Shown one piece after another: positions 38,121-46,416 of a DNA stretch of 53,887 nt. The notes below the pieces were generated by a model. It saw only the letters and a list, made by a program, of their open reading frames with translations, was not told the DNA's origin and did no database searches. The stretch lies in contig NZ_FCOK02000069.1 of NCBI RefSeq assembly GCF_001544555.2, positions 1 through 53,887 on the forward strand, in the 5' to 3' direction. Each line of letters opens with the position of its first letter. Position 1 is the stretch's first letter. Both the position numbers and the translations under genes were made by a program. The DNA is from Caballeronia udeis. GTDB lineage: Bacteria; Pseudomonadota; Gammaproteobacteria; Burkholderiales; Burkholderiaceae.

Positions 38121-39347
38121 GTGAGCGACAAGACATTCCAGTTTTCCAGCATCACGCCGACGTCCTTCGCACTCGAGGCGCATCTCGCCCCGTATGCTGC
38201 GCATTCGGCCGAGTCGCGTGGCCGGCGCTTCGAAGAAAAACCGCCCGCTGCGCGCACTGAGTTCCAGCGCGATCGTGATCGCATTGTTCACTCCACGGCG
38301 TTCCGCCGGCTCGAATACAAGACGCAGGTTTTCGTGAATCACGAAGGCGATCTGTTCCGAACGCGCCTGACGCATAGCCTGGAAGTCGCGCAGATCGCCC
38401 GTTCCGTGGCGCGTAACCTGCGCGTGAACGAAGATCTGGTCGAAGCCATTTCGCTGGCGCACGATCTTGGCCATACGCCGTTCGGCCATGCCGGGCAGGA
38501 TGCACTAAATGAATGCATGCGCGAGCACGGCGGCTTTGAACACAACCTGCAGAGCCTGGTGGTGGTCGATGAGCTGGAAGAGCACTACGGCGCATTCAAC
38601 GGCCTGAACCTCTGCTTCGAAACCCGCGAAGGCATTCTCAAACACTGCTCGCATGAGAATGCGCTGAAGCTCGGCGCGTTGGGCGAGCGGTTTCTGAATC
38701 GCAAGCAGCCGTCGATAGAAGCCCAGATCGCGAACGTCGCCGACGAAATCGCCTACAACAATCACGACGTCGACGACGGCCTGCGCTCCGGCCTGATCAC
38801 CCTCGACCAACTCGCCGATGTCGCTCTGTGGCAGACGCACTACGAAGCAGCGCGCGCGGAGTATCCGGATATCGAAGGGCGCCGGCTGATTCACGAGACC
38901 ATCCGCCGGATCATCAATACGTTGATCGTGGATTTGATCGAGTCGACGAGCGAGAACCTGGCGCGGCTGAATCCGCAATCGGTCGACGACGTGCGCGACG
39001 CCCCGGCGCTGGTCAACCACAGCGAAACCGTCGCCGCCCAGGCGACCGAACTCAAGCGCTTCCTTTACAAGAACCTGTATCGCCACTACAAGGTCATGCG
39101 GATGGCTAACAAAGCGGGGCGCGTGGTGAGCGGCCTTTTCAAGGCGTTCAACGACGACCCGCGCCTGCTGCCCCCGGCCTATCAGGCACGCGGACCGATC
39201 GCGGAAGAGTCGGCCAACGACCCCCGCGGCAGCGAGAGCGCGTCGGGCAGCCAGCAGGCGCGCCTGATTGCCCATTACATCGCGGGCATGACGGATCGAT
39301 ACGCATTAAAAGAATACGGACGTCTATTCGTCATAGACGACAATTAG
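38121..39347 (+). CDS. dNTP triphosphohydrolase (Dgt-like)
   Basis: 408 aa. An HD-domain enzyme that splits deoxynucleoside triphosphates into nucleoside and tripolyphosphate. The HD ligands are visible in TRLTHSLEVAQIAR and AHDLGHTPFGHAG, with HSTAFRRLEYKTQVF before and EIAYNNHDVDDG after. This is the shorter dgt type 2 group, not the enteric dgt proper, so its substrate may differ. The start is GTG 38121, six bases after GGAG. It follows aroB, as in other Burkholderiaceae. Confidence 0.93.
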   Translation: MSDKTFQFSSITPTSFALEAHLAPYAAHSAESRGRRFEEKPPAARTEFQRDRDRIVHSTAFRRLEYKTQVFVNHEGDLFRTRLTHSLEVAQIARSVARNLRVNEDLVEAISLAHDLGHTPFGHAGQDALNECMREHGGFEHNLQSLVVVDELEEHYGAFNGLNLCFETREGILKHCSHENALKLGALGERFLNRKQPSIEAQIANVADEIAYNNHDVDDGLRSGLITLDQLADVALWQTHYEAARAEYPDIEGRRLIHETIRRIINTLIVDLIESTSENLARLNPQSVDDVRDAPALVNHSETVAAQATELKRFLYKNLYRHYKVMRMANKAGRVVSGLFKAFNDDPRLLPPAYQARGPIAEESANDPRGSESASGSQQARLIAHYIAGMTDRYALKEYGRLFVIDDN

Positions 39348-39422
39348 AATGCCGCGTTCCAGGCGCTTTCTGCGTTTGTCCCAACCAAAAAAACTCCACC
39401 GGGGTTCAAGGAGAGGTTAGTC

Positions 39423-40745
39423 ATGAGTAGTCGCAAGTTGTTGGTCAGCGCCTTTTCCATTGCCGCTGTATTCGCCTTTGGCGCCAGTCAGGCACAGGCC
39501 GCCACCGAAATCCAGTTCTGGCACGCAATGGAATCCGCGCTCGGCGAGCGCGTGAACGACATCGCAAACGATTTCAACGCGTCGCAAAGCGACTACAAGA
39601 TCGTGCCGGTCTTCAAGGGCAGCTACGACCAGACGATGGCAGCGGGCATTGCGGCGTATCGCAGCGGCAACGCACCGGCCATCCTGCAGGTGTATGAAGT
39701 GGGCACGGCCACGATGATCCAGGCCAAGAAAGCCGTCATTCCGGTCTCCGACGTATTCAAGCAAGCCGGCGTCCCGCTCGATGAAAAGGCGTTCGTACCA
39801 ACCATTGCAAGTTATTACAGCGACTCGAAGACGGGCCACCTGATTTCGATGCCGTTCAACAGCTCGACGCCGGTCCTGTATTACAACAAGGACGCGTTCA
39901 AGAAAGCCGGCATCGATCCGACCCATCCGCCGAAAACCTGGGATGAACTCGCCGCTGATTCGAAAAAGCTGAAAGCGATCGGCATGTGCGGCTATTCATC
40001 GGGCTGGCAAAGCTGGATTCAGCTTGAGAACTACAGCGCATGGCACGGCTTGCCGTTCGCATCGGAGAACAATGGCTTCGACGGCACCAACGCGGTGCTC
40101 GAATTCAACAAGCCGCTGCAGGTCGCGCACATCCAGTTCCTGCAGAACATGGCGAAGGACGGCACGTTCACGTATGTCGGCCGCAAGGACGAGGCGGTAT
40201 CGAAGTTCTATAGCGGCGATTGCGGCATCCTGACCAACTCGTCGGGGTCGCTCGCCAACATCAAGAAGTACGCGAAGTTCGATTTCGGCACGGGCATGAT
40301 GCCGTACGACGCGAGCGTGAAGGGCGCACCGCAGAACGCGATCATCGGCGGCGCGAGTCTTTGGGTTCTGTCCGGGAAAGATGCGGCCACCTACAAGGGT
40401 GTCGCGAAGTTCCTGGCTTATCTGACCTCGCCGGCAGTGGCGGCTAAATGGCATCAGGACACGGGCTATCTGCCGGTCACGACCGCCGCTTACGAGCTGA
40501 CGCAAAAGCAGGGCTTCTATGAAAAGAATCCCGGCGCCGATACCGCGATCAAGCAGATGCTGAACAAACCGCCCCTGCCGTTCACCAAGGGCTTGCGCCT
40601 GGGCAACATGCCGCAGATCCGCACGATCGTCGATGAGGAACTCGAGCAGGTCTGGGCGGGCAAGAAAACGCCGAAGGACGCGCTGGATTCGGCTGCATCG
40701 CGCGGTGATGACCTGCTGCGCCGCTTCGAAAAGGCTGGAAACTAA
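39423..40745 (+). CDS. ugpB: sn-glycerol-3-phosphate ABC transporter, substrate-binding protein
   Basis: 440 aa. A Sec signal (residues 1-26, cut near AQAATEIQ) precedes a family 1 solute-binding protein; the mature start TEIQFWHAMESALGERVNDIANDFN is that of UgpB. It binds glycerol-3-phosphate or glycerophosphodiesters in the periplasm. AAGGAGAGG lies before the ATG. It is the first gene of the ugpBAE-ABM-CQ operon. In E. coli the operon is under PhoB; I found no convincing Pho box in the 75-base gap upstream. Confidence 0.94.
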   Translation: MSSRKLLVSAFSIAAVFAFGASQAQAATEIQFWHAMESALGERVNDIANDFNASQSDYKIVPVFKGSYDQTMAAGIAAYRSGNAPAILQVYEVGTATMIQAKKAVIPVSDVFKQAGVPLDEKAFVPTIASYYSDSKTGHLISMPFNSSTPVLYYNKDAFKKAGIDPTHPPKTWDELAADSKKLKAIGMCGYSSGWQSWIQLENYSAWHGLPFASENNGFDGTNAVLEFNKPLQVAHIQFLQNMAKDGTFTYVGRKDEAVSKFYSGDCGILTNSSGSLANIKKYAKFDFGTGMMPYDASVKGAPQNAIIGGASLWVLSGKDAATYKGVAKFLAYLTSPAVAAKWHQDTGYLPVTTAAYELTQKQGFYEKNPGADTAIKQMLNKPPLPFTKGLRLGNMPQIRTIVDEELEQVWAGKKTPKDALDSAASRGDDLLRRFEKAGN

Positions 40746-40752
40746 ACTCGCC

Positions 40753-41637
40753 ATGGAAAAACGATCGCGGTTCAATACGAGCCTGCTGCCTTATCTGCTG
40801 GTCGCGCCGCAACTCGCCATCACCGCGCTCTTTTTTCTGTGGCCGGCCGGCGAGGCGCTGTGGCAAGCCACGCAGACCCAGGATGCGTTCGGTACATCGA
40901 GCGAATTTGTCGGACTGGCGAATTTCAAGCAGATCTTCACCGATCCGCTTTACCTCGCCTCGTTCAATACAACGATCATCTTCTGCACGCTCGTCACCGT
41001 GTCGGGCCTGGTGATCTCGCTGCTGCTGGCCGCGTGTGCCGATCGGGTGACTCGCGGCCGGAAGGTCTATCAGACGCTTTTGATCTGGCCGTACGCGGTC
41101 GCCCCGGCGATTGCCGCCGTGCTGTGGTCGTTCCTGTTCAACCCGAGTATTGGACTGGTGACCTATGCGCTCGCGAAGTACGGCATTGTCTGGAACCATG
41201 CGCTCAATGGGTCACAGGCGATGTTCCTAGTCGTGCTGGCGTCGGTGTGGAAACAGGTGAGCTATAACTTCCTGTTTTTCTTCGCCGGACTGCAGGCTAT
41301 TCCGCGTTCGCTGATCGAGGCGGCGGCAATTGACGGCGCCGGGCCTGTGCGGCGGTTCTTCGGGATCGCGCTGCCGTTGCTCTCGCCGACGAGTTTCTTC
41401 CTGCTGACCGTGAACCTGGTCTACGCCTTCTTCGATACTTTCCCGGTTATCGATGCAGCCACCGGCGGCGGTCCTGCGCAGTCCACAAAAACGCTCATCT
41501 ACAAGATCTTTGCTGAGGGTTTCCAGGGTCTCGATATCGGCAGTTCCGGCGCGCAGTCGGTTGTGCTGATGGTGATCGTGGTGGCGCTGACGGTCGTGCA
41601 ATTCCGCTTTATTGAACGTCGGGTGCAGTACTCATGA
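40753..41637 (+). CDS. ugpA: sn-glycerol-3-phosphate ABC transporter permease UgpA
   Basis: 294 aa, about six transmembrane helices. The MalF-like permease EAA motif is visible as EAAAIDGAGPVRRFFGIALPLLSPT. The N-terminus MEKRSRFNTSLLPYLLVAPQ is typical; a longer frame from 40633 lies within ugpB. It forms the membrane channel together with UgpE. It begins seven bases after ugpB and overlaps the next gene by four bases. Confidence 0.95.
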   Translation: MEKRSRFNTSLLPYLLVAPQLAITALFFLWPAGEALWQATQTQDAFGTSSEFVGLANFKQIFTDPLYLASFNTTIIFCTLVTVSGLVISLLLAACADRVTRGRKVYQTLLIWPYAVAPAIAAVLWSFLFNPSIGLVTYALAKYGIVWNHALNGSQAMFLVVLASVWKQVSYNFLFFFAGLQAIPRSLIEAAAIDGAGPVRRFFGIALPLLSPTSFFLLTVNLVYAFFDTFPVIDAATGGGPAQSTKTLIYKIFAEGFQGLDIGSSGAQSVVLMVIVVALTVVQFRFIERRVQYS

Positions 41638-42479
41638 TCGAGAACCGTCGCGGTTTTGACCTGTTTTGCCACGCGGTGCTGATCGTGGGCGTGGTGCTGG
41701 TCGTGTTTCCGGTGTACATCGCTTTTTGCGCGGCCACCATGAGCGAAGCGGAAGTCTTCAGGGTGCCGCTTTCGCTGATTCCGAGCACGCACCTGTTCGA
41801 GAACATAGCGAACATCTGGACGCACGGCAGCGGCAACGCGGCGGCGCCGTTCGGCCATATGCTGCTGAACAGCCTTGTCATGGCGCTGGTGATTTCGATC
41901 GGCAAGATCGCTATCTCCATGCTGTCGGCCTACGCCATCGTGTTCTTCCGCTTCCCGTTTAAAAACCTGGCCTTCTGGCTCATTTTCATCACGCTGATGC
42001 TGCCGGTGGAAGTGCGCATTTTCCCGACGGTCCAGGTCGTTTCATCGATGCATCTCAGCAACACGTACGCCGGCCTGACGCTGCCGCTGATTGCATCGGC
42101 GACGGCGACGTTCCTGTTCCGCCAGTTCTTCATGACGTTGCCCGATGAACTGATGGAGGCGGCGCGCATCGACGGCGCAGGGGCATTGCGCTTCTTGTGG
42201 GACGTGGTGCTGCCGCTGTCGAAGACGAACATTGCCGCGCTGTTCGTGATCACGTTCATCTATGGCTGGAACCAGTATTTGTGGCCGATCCTGATCACGA
42301 GCGACCAGTCGCTGCAAACCGCGGTGGTCGGCATCAAGAGCATGATCGCTTCCGGCGACACCGCCACTGAGTGGCATCTGGTCATGACCGCGACGCTGCT
42401 GGCGATGTTGCCGCCGCTCGCGGTGGTACTGACCATGCAGCGCTGGTTCGTGCGCGGTCTCGTCGATTCCGAAAAATAA
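41634..42479 (+). CDS. ugpE: sn-glycerol-3-phosphate ABC transporter permease UgpE
   Basis: 281 aa, about six helices. MalG-like permease with the EAA loop EAARIDGAGALRFLWDVVLPLSKTN. The ATG overlaps the ugpA stop as ATGA, coupling the two permeases. NQYLWPILITSDQSLQTAVVGI near the C-terminus is typical of this family. It is followed after fifteen bases by the small ABM-type gene rather than directly by ugpC. Confidence 0.95.
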   Translation: MIENRRGFDLFCHAVLIVGVVLVVFPVYIAFCAATMSEAEVFRVPLSLIPSTHLFENIANIWTHGSGNAAAPFGHMLLNSLVMALVISIGKIAISMLSAYAIVFFRFPFKNLAFWLIFITLMLPVEVRIFPTVQVVSSMHLSNTYAGLTLPLIASATATFLFRQFFMTLPDELMEAARIDGAGALRFLWDVVLPLSKTNIAALFVITFIYGWNQYLWPILITSDQSLQTAVVGIKSMIASGDTATEWHLVMTATLLAMLPPLAVVLTMQRWFVRGLVDSEK

Positions 42480-42493
42480 CGGAGGTTCATTCA

Positions 42494-42802
42494 ATGATCC
42501 TTGAAGTTGCTCAATTGCCGGTGAAGGCCGGCGAAGAGGCCGCGTTCGAAGCGGCATTCGCTGAAGCCGAAAAGATCATCTCGGCGCAACCGGGGTATCT
42601 CTCGCACGAACTGGTGCGTGGCGCCGATGCGGACAACGGTTCGCAATACGTGCTGCTCGTACGGTGGGAAACGGTGGCGGCGCACCAGGAAGGCTTCCGC
42701 AATTCCGCCGACTACCAGACGTGGCGCGCGCTGCTGCATAAATTCTACGAACCGGGCATCGCGGTCGCGCATTTCGCGACGGTCGCGGGCGCCCTTAAAT
42801 GA
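42494..42802 (+). CDS. Antibiotic biosynthesis monooxygenase (ABM) domain protein
   Basis: 102 aa, a single ABM fold: MILEVAQLPVKAGEEAAFEAAFAEAEKIISAQPGYLSHELVRG, then YVLLVRWETVAAHQEGF and a C-terminal FYEPGIAVAHF. Members are small dimeric ferredoxin-like proteins that include quinol monooxygenases, haem-degrading enzymes and many of unknown role. The substrate cannot be read here. GGAGG lies before the ATG. It sits inside the ugp operon, fifteen bases after ugpE and ten before ugpC, so it is co-expressed with glycerophosphate uptake. The link to phospholipid-derived substrates is inference from position. Confidence 0.85.
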   Translation: MILEVAQLPVKAGEEAAFEAAFAEAEKIISAQPGYLSHELVRGADADNGSQYVLLVRWETVAAHQEGFRNSADYQTWRALLHKFYEPGIAVAHFATVAGALK

Positions 42803-42812
42803 AGGCGGGTCG

Positions 42813-43895
42813 ATGGCTGCACTGAGCCTTCAAGGCGTCAAGAAAACCTACGACAGCAAGCAGTTCGTTCTGCACGGCATCGACGTGGAAGTGACGGACG
42901 GCGAATTCGTCGTGATGGTCGGTCCGTCCGGCTGCGGGAAATCGACTTTGCTGCGGATGGTCGCGGGGCTGGAAAGCGTGTCCGAAGGGACGATTTCCAT
43001 CGGCGAGAAAGTGGTGAACACGCTCGAGCCGAAGGATCGGGACATTGCGATGGTGTTCCAGAACTACGCGCTGTATCCGCACATGAGCGTCGCGCAGAAC
43101 ATGGCGTACGCGCTGAAGATCAGCGGTGTCGGCAAATCGGAAATCGACCGGCGGGTTCAGAATGCCGCGAAGATCCTGGAACTCGAGCCGTTGCTCGCCC
43201 GCAAGCCGCGCGAGCTGTCCGGCGGCCAGCGGCAGCGTGTGGCCATGGGCCGCGCGATCGTGCGCGAACCGGCCGTGTTCCTGTTCGACGAACCGCTGTC
43301 CAACCTCGACGCCAAGTTGCGCGTGCAAATGCGGCTGGAAATCCAGCGGCTGCACGCGCGTCTCGCGACCACGAGCCTGTACGTCACGCACGACCAGATC
43401 GAGGCAATGACACTCGCGCAGCGCGTGATCGTGATGAATCGTGGCCGGGCCGAGCAGATCGGGCCGCCGACCGAAGTCTACGAGCGTCCGGCGACGGTGT
43501 TCGTCGCGAGTTTCATTGGCTCACCGGCCATGAATCTGCTGGAAGGCCGCGTATCGGACGACGGGTTGAGCTTCGAGGTCGCGGGTAACGGGCCACGCCT
43601 GCCGCTTGCGGGCATGCAGTCCCTGCAGCAGGATCTGAAGGGGCGTGAGTGGGTTTTGGGCATCCGGCCGGAACACATGCTGCCGGAGCACCAGGGCGCG
43701 CATGTCACGTTGACGGTCGACTCCTGCGAACTCCTCGGCGCGGATAATCTGGCACACGGCCGTTGGGGCAAACACGACGTCGCGGCGCGTTTGCCGCACG
43801 AACATCGTCCGGCGCGGGGCGAGGCGCTTGAAGTGGCGCTGCCGGCGCACCGGTTGCACATCTTCGATCCGGCGACGGGCTTGCGCGTCAATTGA
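42813..43895 (+). CDS. ugpC: sn-glycerol-3-phosphate ABC transporter ATPase UgpC
   Basis: 360 aa. Walker A GPSGCGKST, signature LSGGQRQR, Walker B VFLFDEPLSNLDAKLR and the H-loop YVTHDQIEAM identify an ABC ATPase of the MalK/UgpC group; the C-terminal part carries TOBE-type regulatory sequence (ILGADNLAHGRWG region). It drives UgpAE transport. The open frame to 42618 is the ABM gene in another frame; ATG 42813 is the real start. Confidence 0.95.
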   Translation: MAALSLQGVKKTYDSKQFVLHGIDVEVTDGEFVVMVGPSGCGKSTLLRMVAGLESVSEGTISIGEKVVNTLEPKDRDIAMVFQNYALYPHMSVAQNMAYALKISGVGKSEIDRRVQNAAKILELEPLLARKPRELSGGQRQRVAMGRAIVREPAVFLFDEPLSNLDAKLRVQMRLEIQRLHARLATTSLYVTHDQIEAMTLAQRVIVMNRGRAEQIGPPTEVYERPATVFVASFIGSPAMNLLEGRVSDDGLSFEVAGNGPRLPLAGMQSLQQDLKGREWVLGIRPEHMLPEHQGAHVTLTVDSCELLGADNLAHGRWGKHDVAARLPHEHRPARGEALEVALPAHRLHIFDPATGLRVN

Positions 43896-43908
43896 GGAAT
43901 ACAGGAAC

Positions 43909-44652
43909 ATGAAGATCTGGCCATATCCGCGCATCGTCGCGCATCGCGGCGGAGGGAAGGTCGCGCCGGAAAACACGCTCGACGGTATTGACACCGGCGC
44001 GCGGCTCGGTCTGAAAATGATCGAATTCGATGCGAAGTTATCGGCGGATAATGTCGTATTTTTGCTACACGACGACCTCGTCGACCGTACGTCGAACGGG
44101 CGTGGCGCAGCGAAAAATCTTCGCTACGAAGAACTCGAGCAACTCGATGCCGGCAGTTGGTTCGATCCGAGTTTCGCGGGTGCGCGCATGCCTACGCTTG
44201 CCGAGGTCGCGGAGCGGTGTTTTTCGCACGGATTGGCGGCGAATATCGAAATCAAGCCGTGCGAAGGGCGCGATGTTGAAACGGGCGTTTTAGTGGCGCA
44301 GGAGGCCGCGCGGCTGTGGTCGGGCGCAGAACCGGCGCCGCTGTTGTCGTCGTTTTCCTACGCTGCGCTTGAGGCCGCTGCCGGGGCTGCCCCCGATCTG
44401 CCGCGCGGTATGCTTTACGAAGCCATTCCCGGCGACTGGCGAGCCCAAACCGCGGCTTTGGCGTGCGTATCGCTCCATGCGAATCACAAGACGCTGGACA
44501 AGCGTCTGGTCGCCGAGATCAAGGATTCCGGCTTGCGGATCCTGGCCTACACCGTCAACGACCCGGAGCGGGCGCGTGAGCTCGCGACATGGGGCGTGGA
44601 CGCGATCTGCACGGATCGTATCGACGTGATCGGTGCAGATTTCCTGGACTGA
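43909..44652 (+). CDS. ugpQ: Glycerophosphodiester phosphodiesterase
   Basis: 247 aa, TIM-barrel GDPD. The catalytic motif AHRGGGKVAPENTLDGI near the N-terminus and LLHDDLVDRTSNG after it carry the His/Glu/Asp residues; a late YTVNDPERARELATWGVDAICTDRID closes the barrel. It splits glycerophosphodiesters into glycerol-3-phosphate and an alcohol, and in E. coli UgpQ is cytoplasmic and acts on imported substrate. AGGAA lies before ATG 43909. Last gene of the ugp operon, followed by an intrinsic terminator. Confidence 0.94.
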   Translation: MKIWPYPRIVAHRGGGKVAPENTLDGIDTGARLGLKMIEFDAKLSADNVVFLLHDDLVDRTSNGRGAAKNLRYEELEQLDAGSWFDPSFAGARMPTLAEVAERCFSHGLAANIEIKPCEGRDVETGVLVAQEAARLWSGAEPAPLLSSFSYAALEAAAGAAPDLPRGMLYEAIPGDWRAQTAALACVSLHANHKTLDKRLVAEIKDSGLRILAYTVNDPERARELATWGVDAICTDRIDVIGADFLD

Positions 44653-44675
44653 GCTGAACCCAGGCGAACGTATAA

Positions 44676-44711
44676 AAAACGCGCGCCCGGAGCAATTCGA
44701 GCGCGCGTTTT
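44676..44711. terminator. Two-way terminator between ugpQ and the DUF883 gene
   Basis: AAAACGCGCGC (44676-44686) pairs perfectly with GCGCGCGTTTT (44701-44711). The A-run on the left and T-run on the right let it serve the convergent genes on both strands. Confidence 0.9.
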
Positions 44712-44732
44712 CCATTGATACAAGCAAAAGGC

Positions 44733-45110
44733 TTATCGGGCGCGGGCCAGCAATACGCCCGTCACCAGCGCCAGACCGCCCACCAGGGCGATGACTTGCC
44801 ACGGTTTGTCGTGAATATAGGTGTCCGCGTCGGCCAAGGCCGTATTCGCGCGAGCGCGTACCGCGTCGTGCGTATTATTCAAACGCTCGCGTGCCGAATC
44901 CACGCTCTTGCTCAACTGCGCCCGCAGCGCGGCGACGTCGGCTGACGTCCCTTCTGACAGCGTTTCTTCAATCTCCGAAATCAGCTTGCGCAGTTCTCCG
45001 CCAATGTCTTGCGCCGCGTCCTGGCTGTGGCGCGAAATGCGGCGCGCATGGCGGCTGGTGGAGTTCCATGAATCTCCGATGGCATCTCGCGTATTAGAAA
45101 ATGCGTTCAT
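44733..45110 (-). CDS. DUF883 family membrane-anchored protein (ElaB/YqjD-like)
   Basis: 125 aa. A long amphipathic helical N-terminal region rich in Ala, Arg, Glu and Asp (LRKLISEIEETLSEGTSADVAALRAQLSKSVDSARERL) is followed by one C-terminal transmembrane helix (PWQVIALVGGLALVTGVLLARAR). This is the ElaB/YqjD/DUF883 layout. Enteric members bind stalled ribosomes and are induced in stationary phase; a similar role here is inferred. GGAG precedes the start. It stands alone between ugpQ and ompW. Confidence 0.88.
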   Translation of the reverse strand: MNAFSNTRDAIGDSWNSTSRHARRISRHSQDAAQDIGGELRKLISEIEETLSEGTSADVAALRAQLSKSVDSARERLNNTHDAVRARANTALADADTYIHDKPWQVIALVGGLALVTGVLLARAR

Positions 45111-45331
45111 AGGATCGCTCCGTCGATGGGTGAATCGTGGATGGGCCGCGAAAGCGCGGAAAAACAGAAGGTGAGCAAGTTGGATGCCGGTTCATCCACC
45201 GCGTTCAACATTGCACGTTGGAGCCTCGCCGTGCAAGGCATCCGGGGAAAAGCAGAAGATCAGAAAAAGTAGAAACTACCTGAATGGGTGTGGAAAATAG
45301 TCCGGGGCGTAGCATTTTTACAAACGCCGAA
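45111..45331. other. Gap upstream of the DUF883 gene
   Basis: No gene, tRNA or mobile element is seen in these 221 bases. They contain the leader of the DUF883 gene and, at 45321-45344, a short direct repeat CAAACGCCG that belongs partly to the adjoining terminator stem. No promoter match is convincing. Confidence 0.5.
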
Positions 45332-45376
45332 AAGACAAACGCCGTTGCGAGGGAGCCTCGCAACGGCGTTTGTCTT
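45332..45376 (-). terminator. Perfect 21-bp hairpin terminator after ompW
   Basis: The arms are 45332-45352 (starting AAGACAAACGCC) and 45356-45376, fully complementary with a three-base loop. Read on the minus strand, the right arm ends in GTCTTTTC, a modest U-run. It lies 47 bases after the ompW stop, so it is most likely the ompW terminator. The stem is unusually long and perfect. Confidence 0.85.
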
Positions 45377-45423
45377 GGGTTTGCTTTGACGGAACAGCCC
45401 GAAAACAGCGCGGACGGAGTTGC

Positions 45424-46149
45424 TTAAAACCGATATCCGACGTTCAGGTACGTCACGATCGGATTCAGCTTCAGTTTTGCTTCCGAGTTCACGGTGAGCT
45501 GGCCAACCGGCGTCTGCGCCTGGGTCGTCAGCTTGGCCGTGGCGTGGAGGGGCACGAAGGAGATGGAGAAACCGGCGAACCAGTGGTCGTTGAAGGCGTA
45601 TGTAAGGCCTGCATTAAACACGGGCGCCCACGAACTATCCGTCGATACGTCGGTCGGACCATGCAGTACATTGGTTTCGAAGGAGCTATTCGTGATCTTC
45701 GCGTCGGTGAACCACACGCGCGTTACGCCAATACCAACGTACGGGCGAATCTTCGACTGCGGCTGCATGAAGTAGTACTTCAGCAGCAGCGTCGGGCTCC
45801 ACTGCTTGGCCGTACCGAGCGTGCCATATTGCGAGTATGACTTTTCACCCTGCAAGTTGAAGGTGGGCGGAATGCCGATAACGAATTCGCCGGCAATATG
45901 GTCGGTGACAAAGTAGCCAGCGGTGAAGCCGGCGGTGTCGGCGCTGGAGAGGCTCGCGCCGGTGTTGGGTATTTCAATGCCGACTGGCGATCCGCCTACG
46001 CTCGTTTCCTTGAGCGGGCCGCTGCTGGAGATAGGAGCGAAATGGAACCAGCCGGTAGTGACGTAGAACGTGTTCGCCGACTGTGCATGTGCTGCGCCAG
46101 ATACGCACGCGAATGTGGCGACCCCCGTAACAACCCGTTTTATTTTCAT
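45424..46149 (-). CDS. ompW: OmpW family outer membrane protein
   Basis: 241 aa. Signal peptide (residues 1-22, cut near AAHAQS) and an eight-strand beta-barrel pattern ending in the aromatic residue Phe (YLNVGYRF), as needed for Bam-dependent insertion. The segment YGTLGTAKQWSPTLLLKYYFM followed by RPYVGIGVTRVWF is the OmpW signature. OmpW forms a small hydrophobic channel and is often controlled by oxygen, osmolarity or carbon source. A strong GGAGGAG sits before the start. Confidence 0.9.
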   Translation of the reverse strand: MKIKRVVTGVATFACVSGAAHAQSANTFYVTTGWFHFAPISSSGPLKETSVGGSPVGIEIPNTGASLSSADTAGFTAGYFVTDHIAGEFVIGIPPTFNLQGEKSYSQYGTLGTAKQWSPTLLLKYYFMQPQSKIRPYVGIGVTRVWFTDAKITNSSFETNVLHGPTDVSTDSSWAPVFNAGLTYAFNDHWFAGFSISFVPLHATAKLTTQAQTPVGQLTVNSEAKLKLNPIVTYLNVGYRF

Positions 46150-46416
46150 TGAGTGCTCCTCCGAAAAAGCACGCTAATTATGAACAGAACACTTGAAACA
46201 AACCATGCTTGGCCTCAGAGCGTTTTCCCTAAGAAGAATGCCGGCTCCAATTGGGTTAGCGCGGTGCCAGGCTCCTGATTTCCCCGGCTGACGCACGGGT
46301 TGATACTTGCCCCGCACGACTTGAACGAAAAATTTCAAGGTGGCCCAGAATGTGGCTTTGACGGACCGCCGGAATACCCCGAACCCGACCAACGCTCGAC
46401 CAACGGAAAATCCAGC
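46150..46416. other. Divergent gap between ompW and the RAYT-like gene
   Basis: 267 bases. The leader of ompW is on the minus strand: TAATTA lies near 46170 as a possible -10. No inverted repeats like REP or BIME elements are visible, although the adjoining gene belongs to the REP-associated transposase family. Nothing else can be supported. Confidence 0.5.
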
